64,000 bases of DNA, taken from Flavobacterium sp. SLB02 (lineage in GTDB: Bacteria; Bacteroidota; Bacteroidia; Flavobacteriales; Flavobacteriaceae). The DNA lies in the NCBI RefSeq assembly GCF_009664855.1, contig NZ_CP045928.1, positions 4,868,331 to 4,932,330 on the forward strand, written 5' to 3'. This document shows, piece by piece, positions 15,021 to 21,985 of this stretch. Made by a program: the position numbers and the translations under genes. Under the pieces are notes generated by a model, which saw only the letters and a list, made by a program, of their open reading frames with translations, was not told where the DNA came from and did not search any database. Each line of letters starts with the position of its first letter. The first letter of the stretch is position 1.

Positions 15021-16181
15021 ATGAAAAAGCAATTACTTGTATTATTAATAGCCATATTTATAGGTTTTGGTGCCCATGCACAAACAAAATCATCTGAAAC
15101 CAATGTGTTGGTTTTGATTTATTCTCAAAACGGCGGAACGTACAAAATGGCAAAAGCAATTGCCGAAGGAATTCAGGAATATCCAAATACAAAAGCGACT
15201 TTAAAACGTGTTCCTTCGATAAATACAAAAGAGAAACTAAATGCTGAAGTAGAGAAATTACCTGTTGCTACAATTGAAGAATTGGCCAATTATGACGGAA
15301 TCGCTTTTGGAAGTCCGGTTCATTTTGCGAATATTAGTGCTGATATGAATTACTTTTTCAGCCAGAGTATCCCGCTTTGGACATCTAGAACTTTAGAAGG
15401 AAAACCGGCAACTGTATTCATGTCGGCAGGATCTGGGGCAGGAAAAGAAGCTGCGATTTTATCTTTCTGGAATATCCTTGCCTCACACGGAATGGTGATT
15501 GTACCAACGGGAATTAGGGGAACGGCTACTTTAGATAAAACTGTTCCGCAGGGAAATACGCCTTTTGGCGCTACTTCATTAGCAGGATCAACGGGAACTC
15601 GTCCGTCGCAAAGCGAATTGAATTTGGCTAAAGAACAAGGAAAGGATTTGGCAAGAGTGGCTTCGGGATTGAAAAATACGGAAAATATAAAATCTGTAAA
15701 AACCACTTCGGCTGAAACTAAAAGCGACATCAACAAAACTTTAAAAGACAATAATATTGTACTTCCTGAAGCGCCTAAACCGGTTGGAAATTATGTTCCG
15801 TTTACGATCTCAGATCATAAAGTATACATTAATCAGGTGGCGTTGAAAGAGGGAAAGATTTTAAATCCGGGTAAAGTTGGCGCAACGGTTACAGAAGATC
15901 AGGCGAAGGAAGCAACGTACCAAACGATGCTGAATGTCATTGCGGTTTTGAAAGAAGCTTGCGGAGGCGATTTGAACAAAGTAAAACAATGTGTGCAGCT
16001 AACAGGATATTTTAATACGACTCCGGAATATACGCAACATGCAGGACTTATGAATTCGGCTTCGAATTTGACGGCTTTGGTTTTTGGCGAAAAAGGAAAA
16101 CATGCCAGAGCAACTATTGGTGCGGCTTCGTTACCGATTAATTCGGCGGTAGAAATTCAGGCGATTTTTGAAATTGAATAA
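15021..16181 (+). CDS. Secreted flavodoxin-RidA fusion protein
   Basis: This 386-residue protein combines three parts. A signal peptide (1-20, MKKQLLVLLIAIFIGFGAHA) comes first. A flavodoxin/WrbA-like domain (about 28-215) has the FMN phosphate loop YSQNGGTYKMA, then GIAFGSPVHFANIS and FMSAGSGAGKEAA. A RidA/YjgF-like domain (about 250-386) has NQVALKEGK, QTMLNVIAVLKEACG and HARATIGAASLPINSAVEI. WrbA-type domains reduce quinones with NAD(P)H; classical RidA hydrolyses reactive enamines/imines using an Arg in its active site. The RidA segment here retains an Arg in HARATIGA. A periplasmic location for either activity is unusual. The gene stands alone behind the repeat island. Confidence 0.85.
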   Translation: MKKQLLVLLIAIFIGFGAHAQTKSSETNVLVLIYSQNGGTYKMAKAIAEGIQEYPNTKATLKRVPSINTKEKLNAEVEKLPVATIEELANYDGIAFGSPVHFANISADMNYFFSQSIPLWTSRTLEGKPATVFMSAGSGAGKEAAILSFWNILASHGMVIVPTGIRGTATLDKTVPQGNTPFGATSLAGSTGTRPSQSELNLAKEQGKDLARVASGLKNTENIKSVKTTSAETKSDINKTLKDNNIVLPEAPKPVGNYVPFTISDHKVYINQVALKEGKILNPGKVGATVTEDQAKEATYQTMLNVIAVLKEACGGDLNKVKQCVQLTGYFNTTPEYTQHAGLMNSASNLTALVFGEKGKHARATIGAASLPINSAVEIQAIFEIE

Positions 16182-16392
16182 AGGAAAATTTTACCGCAAA
16201 GGATTACGCAAAGGTCACAAAGTTTTGTGAATTATGCTTTTGCTTTGAGATCGCAAAGGGATTGTGTTTAAAAATGTTAGACACACTGCTGTGCGTCTCT
16301 ACGGAAAATTGGAACGTATATTATATTAAAATGACATTTCGACTTCGCTCTGATGACAAGAATACACTGAAAACTGAGACTGAAAACTGTTT

Positions 16393-16445
16393 CGCGTGAG
16401 GGATAGAGTAAGCTACCGCAGTAGCAGTGAAAGCCCGACAGCAAT
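16393..16445. repeat. Structured repeat with GGGATAG and AGCCCGACAGC ends
   Basis: On the plus strand, GTGAGGGATAGAG pairs through GGG with CCC of AAAGCCCGACAGC, enclosing a hairpin GCTAC-CGCA-GTAGC. A related, larger arrangement occurs at 48301-48429. It is directly followed by a terminator hairpin (16451-16493). It may be a structured RNA near a 3' end, or a mobile repeat. Confidence 0.6.
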
Positions 16446-16450
16446 AAGAA

Positions 16451-16493
16451 AAGGGGCCGACTAAGCGATTTGCAAAGTTGGCCCCTTTTTTTA
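16451..16493. terminator. Strong terminator hairpin between convergent genes
   Basis: AAAGGGGCC and GGCCCCTTT pair around about 20 bases, followed by seven T on the plus strand and A-rich sequence on the other side. It lies between the ends of the flavodoxin-RidA gene (plus) and the PGHRCD-repeat lipoprotein gene (minus) and can serve both. Confidence 0.75.
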
Positions 16494-16528
16494 TTGGTGA
16501 CACGCCCAGATTATTATTGACGTAAATA

Positions 16529-17188
16529 TCATGATTTTGGCAACGGAGCTCCAACGGCGATATCGCAGCGATGTCCGGGTTTTCCGTGTGCAGGATTCAT
16601 TCCGTCTGCTACTGCTGTTTCTTCGGTGCTTAATAAGGCCGGAACTGCATTGTTTGCAGGTGGTGGCGTAACGGTAAAGTTTTGCGATGTGGTTCCGCTT
16701 TGGGCAGTATTCGCAGCAGGTTGTTTTGCTACAGGAGAATTTAGAGGCGATCCAACCGGAATATCACATCTGTGGCCGGGTTGTCCGTGTGGCGGGTTCA
16801 TTCCTTTCGCTACTTTTACCGGAGTTGCAGTTGTAGTTACTACTTGTTGTTGGCCTGCGTTTACTTGTACCGGCTGTGCAGTTTGCGTATTTGTTGTTTG
16901 TACTTGCTGTGTTGGAGCTGAATTTAAAGGTGCGCCAACGGCAATATCGCAACGATGTCCGGGTTGTCCGTGTGCGGGATTTATTCCTTGCGTTGCCCCC
17001 ATTACGGTATTAGGATTCGCCGCCGGATTTTGAACTACCGATTGCTGTGTTTTTGTGGTGTCTTTTGCCAGTCCTAGTTTGACCAATTCAGATGTTGGTG
17101 TATTTTCCTGTGGTTCCAGTTCTTTCTTGCAAGAGGTAAAAATCAGAGAAGTAACAAATATTGAAGTGATAAGTATTTTTGGATTCAT
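16529..17188 (-). CDS. Lipoprotein with three NPxHGxPGHRCD repeats
   Basis: This 219-residue protein has a lipoprotein signal ending LIFTSC (Cys20), then a low-complexity Gln/Thr/Pro/Ala-rich chain. In it sit three near-identical 21-residue units at about 68-88, 129-149 and 196-216, each of the form GMNPxHGxPGHRCDIxVGxPL. Every unit carries two His, one Arg and one Cys in fixed positions, which suggests metal, haem or thiol chemistry; this is inference. I do not recognise an assigned function for the unit. The linkers differ in length and composition, so the units look like beads on a flexible envelope-anchored string. A -7 box TATATTTG (minus, 17209-17216) lies upstream. Confidence 0.8.
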   Translation of the reverse strand: MNPKILITSIFVTSLIFTSCKKELEPQENTPTSELVKLGLAKDTTKTQQSVVQNPAANPNTVMGATQGINPAHGQPGHRCDIAVGAPLNSAPTQQVQTTNTQTAQPVQVNAGQQQVVTTTATPVKVAKGMNPPHGQPGHRCDIPVGSPLNSPVAKQPAANTAQSGTTSQNFTVTPPPANNAVPALLSTEETAVADGMNPAHGKPGHRCDIAVGAPLPKS

Positions 17189-17264
17189 GATGTAGATTTT
17201 TAAGCTCTCAAATATAGTAAGATTTCACCATATAAGTAATATAAGATTTGTATTGCTTTTTCAT

Positions 17265-17539
17265 TTAATCTCGCAAAGGCGCAGAGTCGCAAAGTTTTTG
17301 GTTTTTCTTTGACTTGGTGGGATTTGTTTTAAGTTTTTTAATTTCAGCGTTGAGAATTTCGCGAAGGCGCAACATTTTTGTTTCACGCAGATTTAAAAGA
17401 TTTAAGCAGATGGTAGCTGAAGATTTGTAAATTTAATCTGTTATCATCTGAGCGAAACTAAATCAATTTGAATCTTTTTAATCTGTGGCTTTAAAATAAA
17501 AACTTTGCGACTCTGATCCCGATAGCTATCGGGATTGCG
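17265..17539. repeat. Inverted-repeat element with nested palindrome
   Basis: The left arm (about 17265-17298) reads TTTAATCTCGCAA-AGGCG-CAGAGTCGCAAAG and the right arm (about 17502-17539) is its complement. In the right arm the middle AGGCG is replaced by the 18-bp palindrome (17517-17534). Between the arms are CAGATTTAAAAGATT / TTTAATCTG fragments. There is no coding frame in the 453-bp gap. A related arm flanks the element at 21770. Confidence 0.7.
17517..17534. repeat. 18-bp dispersed palindrome, copy 2
   Basis: TCCCGATAGCTATCGGGA, identical to the copies at 4343, 19792 and 48334. This copy interrupts the right arm of another inverted repeat. Confidence 0.85.
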
Positions 17540-17642
17540 AGATTAAATTCGCCCAACAAAAAACTCTGTTCCTTTGAACCTATGTAACTTTGTACCTCTG
17601 AAAAAATTTTTACTAACTTTAAATCCAAATACAACATACACC

Positions 17643-18134
17643 ATGAAAAAATCAATTCTACTTTTATTATTCGTTGCGACTTTTGCAAATGCACAAACTT
17701 CTGAGAAAGACAAAGTCAATCAAACTATCGATGCATGGCATAAGGCTGCTGGTGATGTGAAATTTGACGCGTACTTTGATTTAATTGCTGAAGACGGAAT
17801 TTTTATTGGAACCGATGCTACCGAAAACTGGACTAAAAAGGACTTTAAAGTTTGGGCAAAACCATTTTTTGATAAAGGAACAACCTGGAATTTTACCGTC
17901 CTGGAACGTCATATCTTTTTTGATAAATCAGGAAAAATTGCCTGGTTTGATGAATTGCTGAATACGCAGATGAAAATTTGTCGCGGTTCGGGCGTTTTGG
18001 TTAAAGTGGGGAAAGAATGGAAGATTCAGCATTATGTGTTATCGATGACAATCCCTAACGACGAAGTGGATGCGGTGACTAAGATAAAAGCGCCAATCGA
18101 AGACGTGTTGATCACGAAGCTTCAGAAAAAATAA
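17643..18134 (+). CDS. Secreted SnoaL/NTF2-fold protein
   Basis: This 163-residue protein has a signal peptide (MKKSILLLLFVATFANAQ) and one NTF2-like domain. Supporting segments are VNQTIDAWHKAAGDVKFDAYF, DLIAEDGIFIGTDATENW and KVGKEWKIQHYVLSMTIPND. This matches the calcium/calmodulin kinase II-association/SnoaL-like pattern. The pocket may bind a small ligand; no function is assigned. The frame is open upstream to 17574 without signal-peptide character, so 17643 is the start. A candidate promoter is TTTG (17589-17592) with TAACTTTA (17614-17621). It is a single-gene unit. Confidence 0.8.
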   Translation: MKKSILLLLFVATFANAQTSEKDKVNQTIDAWHKAAGDVKFDAYFDLIAEDGIFIGTDATENWTKKDFKVWAKPFFDKGTTWNFTVLERHIFFDKSGKIAWFDELLNTQMKICRGSGVLVKVGKEWKIQHYVLSMTIPNDEVDAVTKIKAPIEDVLITKLQKK

Positions 18135-18396
18135 ACAATTTCGAACTTTCTTATTATAATCCTAACTTTTCTAGTGCTTTATAGCGCCGTATATCAAATT
18201 AATTATAATACAATTGGCAATTTTATCCGTAAATTAGAAGTGCAAAATAAGATACTCTCAAAAAAATGGATCGAATTTTACAAAATTGACTAAAATAAAA
18301 GATCGCCCTCTATTTTATTAGCCCTGAAAATCAAAATCTTTATTTTTTTTTAACTTTGACCCCAAAAAAAATAGGGCTCAATAAAGTATTTGAAAA

Positions 18397-19779
18397 ATGA
18401 AAATAGAAAAACGCTGGATCATTTCCTTTATTATTATAAGTATAGTTTGTATTACTGGCGCATTTTGGCCAACTGTTACTGAAAATAGTTACGTATTATC
18501 TGAATTTGGCACCACGGACAATATTGTTCCTGCCGATGTTGCCTGGATGTTGACCTCTTGTTGTCTGGTTTTGATCATGACGCCGGGATTATCTTTTTTC
18601 TACGGAGGAATGGTAGGCAGAAAAAATGTGATTTCGACCATGTTGCAAAGTTTTATTTGTTTGGGCGTTGTAACGCTTTTATGGGTTGTAGTGGGCTTTA
18701 GTCTTGCTTTTGGCGATCCTATAGGTTTTGGTTCGGGAGAACATTTTTATAGTTTCTTTGGTAATCCAACGACTTTTGCTTTTATGGATTATGTGGGCGT
18801 TTTGCCTCATAAACAATTGGCCAATACGATTCCGTTTATGTTGTTTGCTTTGTTTCAAATGAAATTTGCGATTATTGCTCCGGCCATTATTACGGGTTCG
18901 TTTGCAGAACGCGTTCGTTTTATATCGTATTTACTATTCATCAGTTTGTTTACCATTTTTATTTATGCGCCTTTGTGCCATTCGGTTTGGTATCCTACGG
19001 GTGTTTTAGGAAGTTATTTTGGTGTGAAAGATTTCGCCGGAGGAACAGTAGTGCATATGAGTTCAGGATTTGCTGCTTTGGCAGGGGTTCTGGTTTTAGG
19101 TAAAAGAAAAAATAGTGATCATATACCAACCAATATTCCGTTTGTATTATTAGGAACGGGAATGTTATGGTTTGGATGGTTTGGGTTCAACGCGGGTTCT
19201 GCTCTTGCTGCTAATGGAACTGCTGCAATGGCTTTTGCCACAACCACAACTTCATCTGCCGCTGCGATGTTAACCTGGGTTTTCTTTGACCGCATGAACG
19301 GAAGAAAAGTTTCGGCTCTTGGCGCTTGTATTGGGGCTGTTGTCGGTTTAGTTGCCATAACTCCTGCTGCAGGATTTGTTTCGGTTCCTGAAAGTATGTT
19401 TTTTGGCTTCATCACGGCTTTGGTTTCTAACTCGGTTGTAAATTGTCGTTTCTCAAAAAGGTTTGATGATACGCTTGACGTTTTTGCCTGTCATGGTGTT
19501 GGCGGAATTATGGGAATGATTCTAACCGCCATTTTTGCTCACGGCGAAGATGCAAGTTTACTTCACGGAGGCTGGAATGTTTTTGGTCACCATATGATGG
19601 CGTTGGTTTTGGTTTCGATCTTTACTTTCTTCGGTGCTTATTTCTTGTTTAAAGTAACCAACTTTATAATTCCATTACGTGTTTCTGAAGAAAACGAACA
19701 TATTGGATTGGATTTATCGCAACACGACGAAACACTTGATCCTAAATTAAAACCTATTACTGAGGCGCATTACGGGTAA
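18397..19779 (+). CDS. amt: Ammonium transporter, Amt family
   Basis: This 460-residue integral membrane protein has about eleven transmembrane helices. Family signatures seen are MTPGLSFFYGGMVGRKN (about 61-77), FAGGTVVHMSSGFAALAG (about 214-231), GTGMLWFGWFGFNAGSALA and CHGVGGIMGMILTAIF with the pore His. It conducts ammonium or ammonia into the cell. In many bacteria amt is paired with glnK for PII control, but no glnK is adjacent here. The C-terminal tail (ISEENEHIGLDLS-like) is the usual cytoplasmic regulatory region. A possible -7 box TAACTTTG lies at 18351-18358. A 40-bp palindromic terminator follows. Confidence 0.95.
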   Translation: MKIEKRWIISFIIISIVCITGAFWPTVTENSYVLSEFGTTDNIVPADVAWMLTSCCLVLIMTPGLSFFYGGMVGRKNVISTMLQSFICLGVVTLLWVVVGFSLAFGDPIGFGSGEHFYSFFGNPTTFAFMDYVGVLPHKQLANTIPFMLFALFQMKFAIIAPAIITGSFAERVRFISYLLFISLFTIFIYAPLCHSVWYPTGVLGSYFGVKDFAGGTVVHMSSGFAALAGVLVLGKRKNSDHIPTNIPFVLLGTGMLWFGWFGFNAGSALAANGTAAMAFATTTTSSAAAMLTWVFFDRMNGRKVSALGACIGAVVGLVAITPAAGFVSVPESMFFGFITALVSNSVVNCRFSKRFDDTLDVFACHGVGGIMGMILTAIFAHGEDASLLHGGWNVFGHHMMALVLVSIFTFFGAYFLFKVTNFIIPLRVSEENEHIGLDLSQHDETLDPKLKPITEAHYG

Positions 19780-19780
19780 T

Positions 19781-19820
19781 TTTTTTGCCTCTCCCGATAG
19801 CTATCGGGAGAGGCAAAAAA
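19781..19820. terminator. 40-bp perfect palindrome acting as amt terminator
   Basis: The whole stretch is its own reverse complement: T6, GCCT, CTCCCGATAG, then the mirror half ending in A6. It contains the 18-bp dispersed palindrome (19792-19809) lengthened by GCCTC arms and T/A tracts. It begins two bases after the amt stop. Confidence 0.85.
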
Positions 19821-19923
19821 ATTAGTGCCAATTCGTCCAATTCGTGGCTAAAAAACTTTAATACATATTTGCGCTATTTTCATTCGTTTATATTCCTTAA
19901 TTTTGCTGAAAATTTTTGTAAAA

Positions 19924-20601
19924 GTGGGAAGTAAAAATAAACTAAAAAGATTCAGAGAAAACGAAACGTTTCAAAACGTTTTTCAACCAACCAGAGAAGA
20001 AGTTGTAGGCGATTTAATGCCTCTGAAAGGGAAATGGAACTCTGATTTCTTTAAAAATGATAATCCATTAGTTTTAGAATTAGGATGTGGAAAAGGAGAA
20101 TATTCTGTTGGATTAGCAGAAAGATATCCTGACAAAAATTTTATCGGAATCGATATCAAAGGAGCGCGTTTCTGGAGAGGTGCAAAAACTGCTGTAGAAA
20201 CCGGACTTCATAATGTTGCTTTTATTCGTACTCAAATCGAATTGATCGACCATATTTTTAACGAAAATGAAGTGGATGAAATCTGGATTACTTTTCCGGA
20301 TCCGCAAATCAAGTACAAAAGAACAAAACACAGAATGACCAACTCTGAGTTTTTGAAATTGTATAAAAAAATCCTTAAAAAAGACGGTGTTGTCAACCTT
20401 AAAACCGATAGTGAATTCATGCACGGTTATACTCTTGGATTGCTTCACGGTGAGGGACATGAGGTTTTATACGCGAACCATAATGTTTATACAAACGAAG
20501 GAAGTCCTGAGGAAGTTACTGCTTTTCAGACTTTTTACGAGAAACAATATTTAGAAATTAACAAGGCAATTACGTATATTCGCTTTAAAATTAAAGACTA
20601 A
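19924..20601 (+). CDS. trmB: tRNA (guanine-N7)-methyltransferase TrmB
   Basis: This 225-residue SAM-dependent methyltransferase makes m7G46 in tRNA. The SAM site LELGCGKGEYSVGLA starts near residue 51, and IGIDIKGARFWRGAKTA follows. The signature WITFPDPQIKYKRTKHRMT is characteristic of TrmB. The start is taken as GTG at 19924 (protein begins MGSKNKLKRF). An upstream in-frame TTG at 19903 overlaps a good -7 box TAATTTTG (19898-19905) and would be untranscribed. It is followed after 42 bases by a LysE-type gene in the same direction. Confidence 0.94.
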   Translation: MGSKNKLKRFRENETFQNVFQPTREEVVGDLMPLKGKWNSDFFKNDNPLVLELGCGKGEYSVGLAERYPDKNFIGIDIKGARFWRGAKTAVETGLHNVAFIRTQIELIDHIFNENEVDEIWITFPDPQIKYKRTKHRMTNSEFLKLYKKILKKDGVVNLKTDSEFMHGYTLGLLHGEGHEVLYANHNVYTNEGSPEEVTAFQTFYEKQYLEINKAITYIRFKIKD

Positions 20602-20643
20602 TTTAATTTTAAGAACGTTTTTACCAACCCATTAAATAACTGA

Positions 20644-21279
20644 ATGGCATTACTTACCCCATTACTTTCAGGTTTTATTGCCGCTTTCATTGGGATTATT
20701 CCGCCAGGATTAATCAATATGACGGCCGCGAAAGTGAACATGAAAGAGGGAAAAAAGAACGCTTTATGGTTTGTTGCCGGCGCAGTTTTAGTGATCTTTT
20801 TTCAGGTTTCTTTAGCCGTTTTATTTGCGCAGGTAATCGACAATCGTCCTGATGTAGTAACATTATTGCGTGAGGTTGGATTTGCTATTTTTTCTATTCT
20901 TACGATTTACTTTTTGTTTATTGCAAAAGAGCCAAAAGCCAAGAAATCGAAGATTAAAAAGAGCAGCAAAAAAAGCCGTTTCTTTCTGGGAATGCTATTG
21001 TCTGGTTTGAACTTCTTCCCTATTCCATATTATGTTGTGGTGAGTGTTACGCTGGCTTCTTATCAACTTTTTGCATTCGAAAACAACATTATTTTTACTT
21101 TTGTATTCGGATCTGTTTTGGGTTCGTTTGCGGCTTTGTACAGCTACATTGGTTTCTTTGGAAGAATCGAAAAGAAAACCGATTACCTGATGCGAAACAT
21201 GAATACGATTATAGGAAGCATCACAGGTCTAATTGCCCTTGCAACACTTTTTAATATTCTGAATTACTATTTCGGGTAA
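20644..21279 (+). CDS. LysE family transporter
   Basis: This 211-residue membrane protein has about six hydrophobic segments. The first includes the family's glycine- and proline-rich GIIPPGLINMTAAKVNMKEG stretch (about 18-37), and a Lys-rich cytoplasmic loop (about 99-113) precedes a second half beginning FFLGMLLSGLNFFPIPYYVV. The LysE/RhtB superfamily exports amino acids or related solutes. The substrate cannot be read from the sequence. It probably shares a transcript with trmB 42 bases upstream. Confidence 0.82.
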   Translation: MALLTPLLSGFIAAFIGIIPPGLINMTAAKVNMKEGKKNALWFVAGAVLVIFFQVSLAVLFAQVIDNRPDVVTLLREVGFAIFSILTIYFLFIAKEPKAKKSKIKKSSKKSRFFLGMLLSGLNFFPIPYYVVVSVTLASYQLFAFENNIIFTFVFGSVLGSFAALYSYIGFFGRIEKKTDYLMRNMNTIIGSITGLIALATLFNILNYYFG

Positions 21280-21320
21280 AAGTATTCTCAAAGATTAAAA
21301 TTTAGGTTTTATAAAATTGA

Positions 21321-21429
21321 ACCATTAAGAGATTAAGAAAATTAAGCACTACTTGTAAAACTTCACTTTCTTAATTATTTTTCAATAAAAGTTAAGCTTT
21401 GACTTTATGAACCTTAATATCTTAATGGT
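21321..21429. repeat. 109-bp element with 17-bp inverted ends
   Basis: ACCATTAAGAGATTAAG (21321-21337) is matched by the complement of 21413-21429 with one mismatch. The inside is AT-rich and non-coding. It ends 17 bases before the start codon of the alkyltransferase-like gene, so it occupies most of that gene's upstream region. Confidence 0.75.
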
Positions 21430-21446
21430 AAAAATAATTTAAACGT

Positions 21447-21776
21447 ATGGCTGAAGATAATTTTTTTGAAAGGGTCTATGCGATCGCCAGACAAATTCCG
21501 TACGGGAAAGTAACTTCTTATGGCGCTATTGCGAAAGCATTGGGAACCGCTCGTTCTGCACGAATGGTAGGCTGGGCAATGAATGCCTGCCATAACATGG
21601 AAGACATTCCGGCTCACCGAGTTGTAAACCGAAAAGGTCTCTTAACCGGAAAACATCATTTTGATGGAACTAATTTAATGCAGCAACTACTGGAAAGCGA
21701 AGGAATTGAAGTCGTAAATAATCAAATTATAGATTTCGAGAAACACTTTTGGACGCCTGAGATTTCCAACATATAA
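21447..21776 (+). CDS. Alkyltransferase-like protein (Cys-less MGMT family)
   Basis: This 109-residue protein corresponds to the DNA-binding domain of O6-alkylguanine-DNA alkyltransferase. It has PYGKVTSYGAIAKALG, the helix-turn-helix with Arg in SARMVGWAMNAC, and the active-site segment as IPAHRVV. The catalytic Cys of the PCHRV motif is Ala56, so it cannot accept an alkyl group. That is the defining mark of the ATL group, which binds alkylated guanine tightly and flags it for nucleotide excision repair. Length fits stand-alone ATL proteins. Two inverted-repeat elements flank it, one upstream (21321-21429) and one that contains its stop codon (21770-21973). Confidence 0.9.
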   Translation: MAEDNFFERVYAIARQIPYGKVTSYGAIAKALGTARSARMVGWAMNACHNMEDIPAHRVVNRKGLLTGKHHFDGTNLMQQLLESEGIEVVNNQIIDFEKHFWTPEISNI

Positions 21777-21973
21777 GTGATATAAGTTCATTTAAAAGTA
21801 TTGTCTTGATTTACTTTGTCATTTAATCGCGCTAAGTCGTAAAGCCGCTAAGTTCTATTTTTTAAGTTTTTCTTTGCAACTCTGCGACTTTGCGAGATTA
21901 ATACAAACAGCTTCGCGAACTTTCCGAGATCTTTATGCATAATTGCTTAATATGAACTTATATCACTTATATG
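21770..21973. repeat. 204-bp element with 22-bp perfect terminal inverted repeats
   Basis: The 22 bases at 21770-21791 (CATATAAGTGATATAAGTTC...) are exactly complementary to 21952-21973. A second, imperfect inverted pair lies inside: TAATCGCGCTAAGTCGTAAA near 21825 and its relative ending GCGAGATTA near 21900. The left end contains the stop codon of the ATL gene. Sequence at 17228-17300 shares the same order of motifs, so this is a MITE-like family. Confidence 0.82.
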
Positions 21974-21985
21974 GTTCAAAAAAAT

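Noticed and set aside
16626..17033. Cys/Gly-rich plus-strand frame opposite the PGHRCD lipoprotein
   Set aside because: It is the antisense reading of the repeat units. Its apparent Cys richness comes from the CCGGGTTG-type complement of the repeats. The minus frame has a signal peptide and start.
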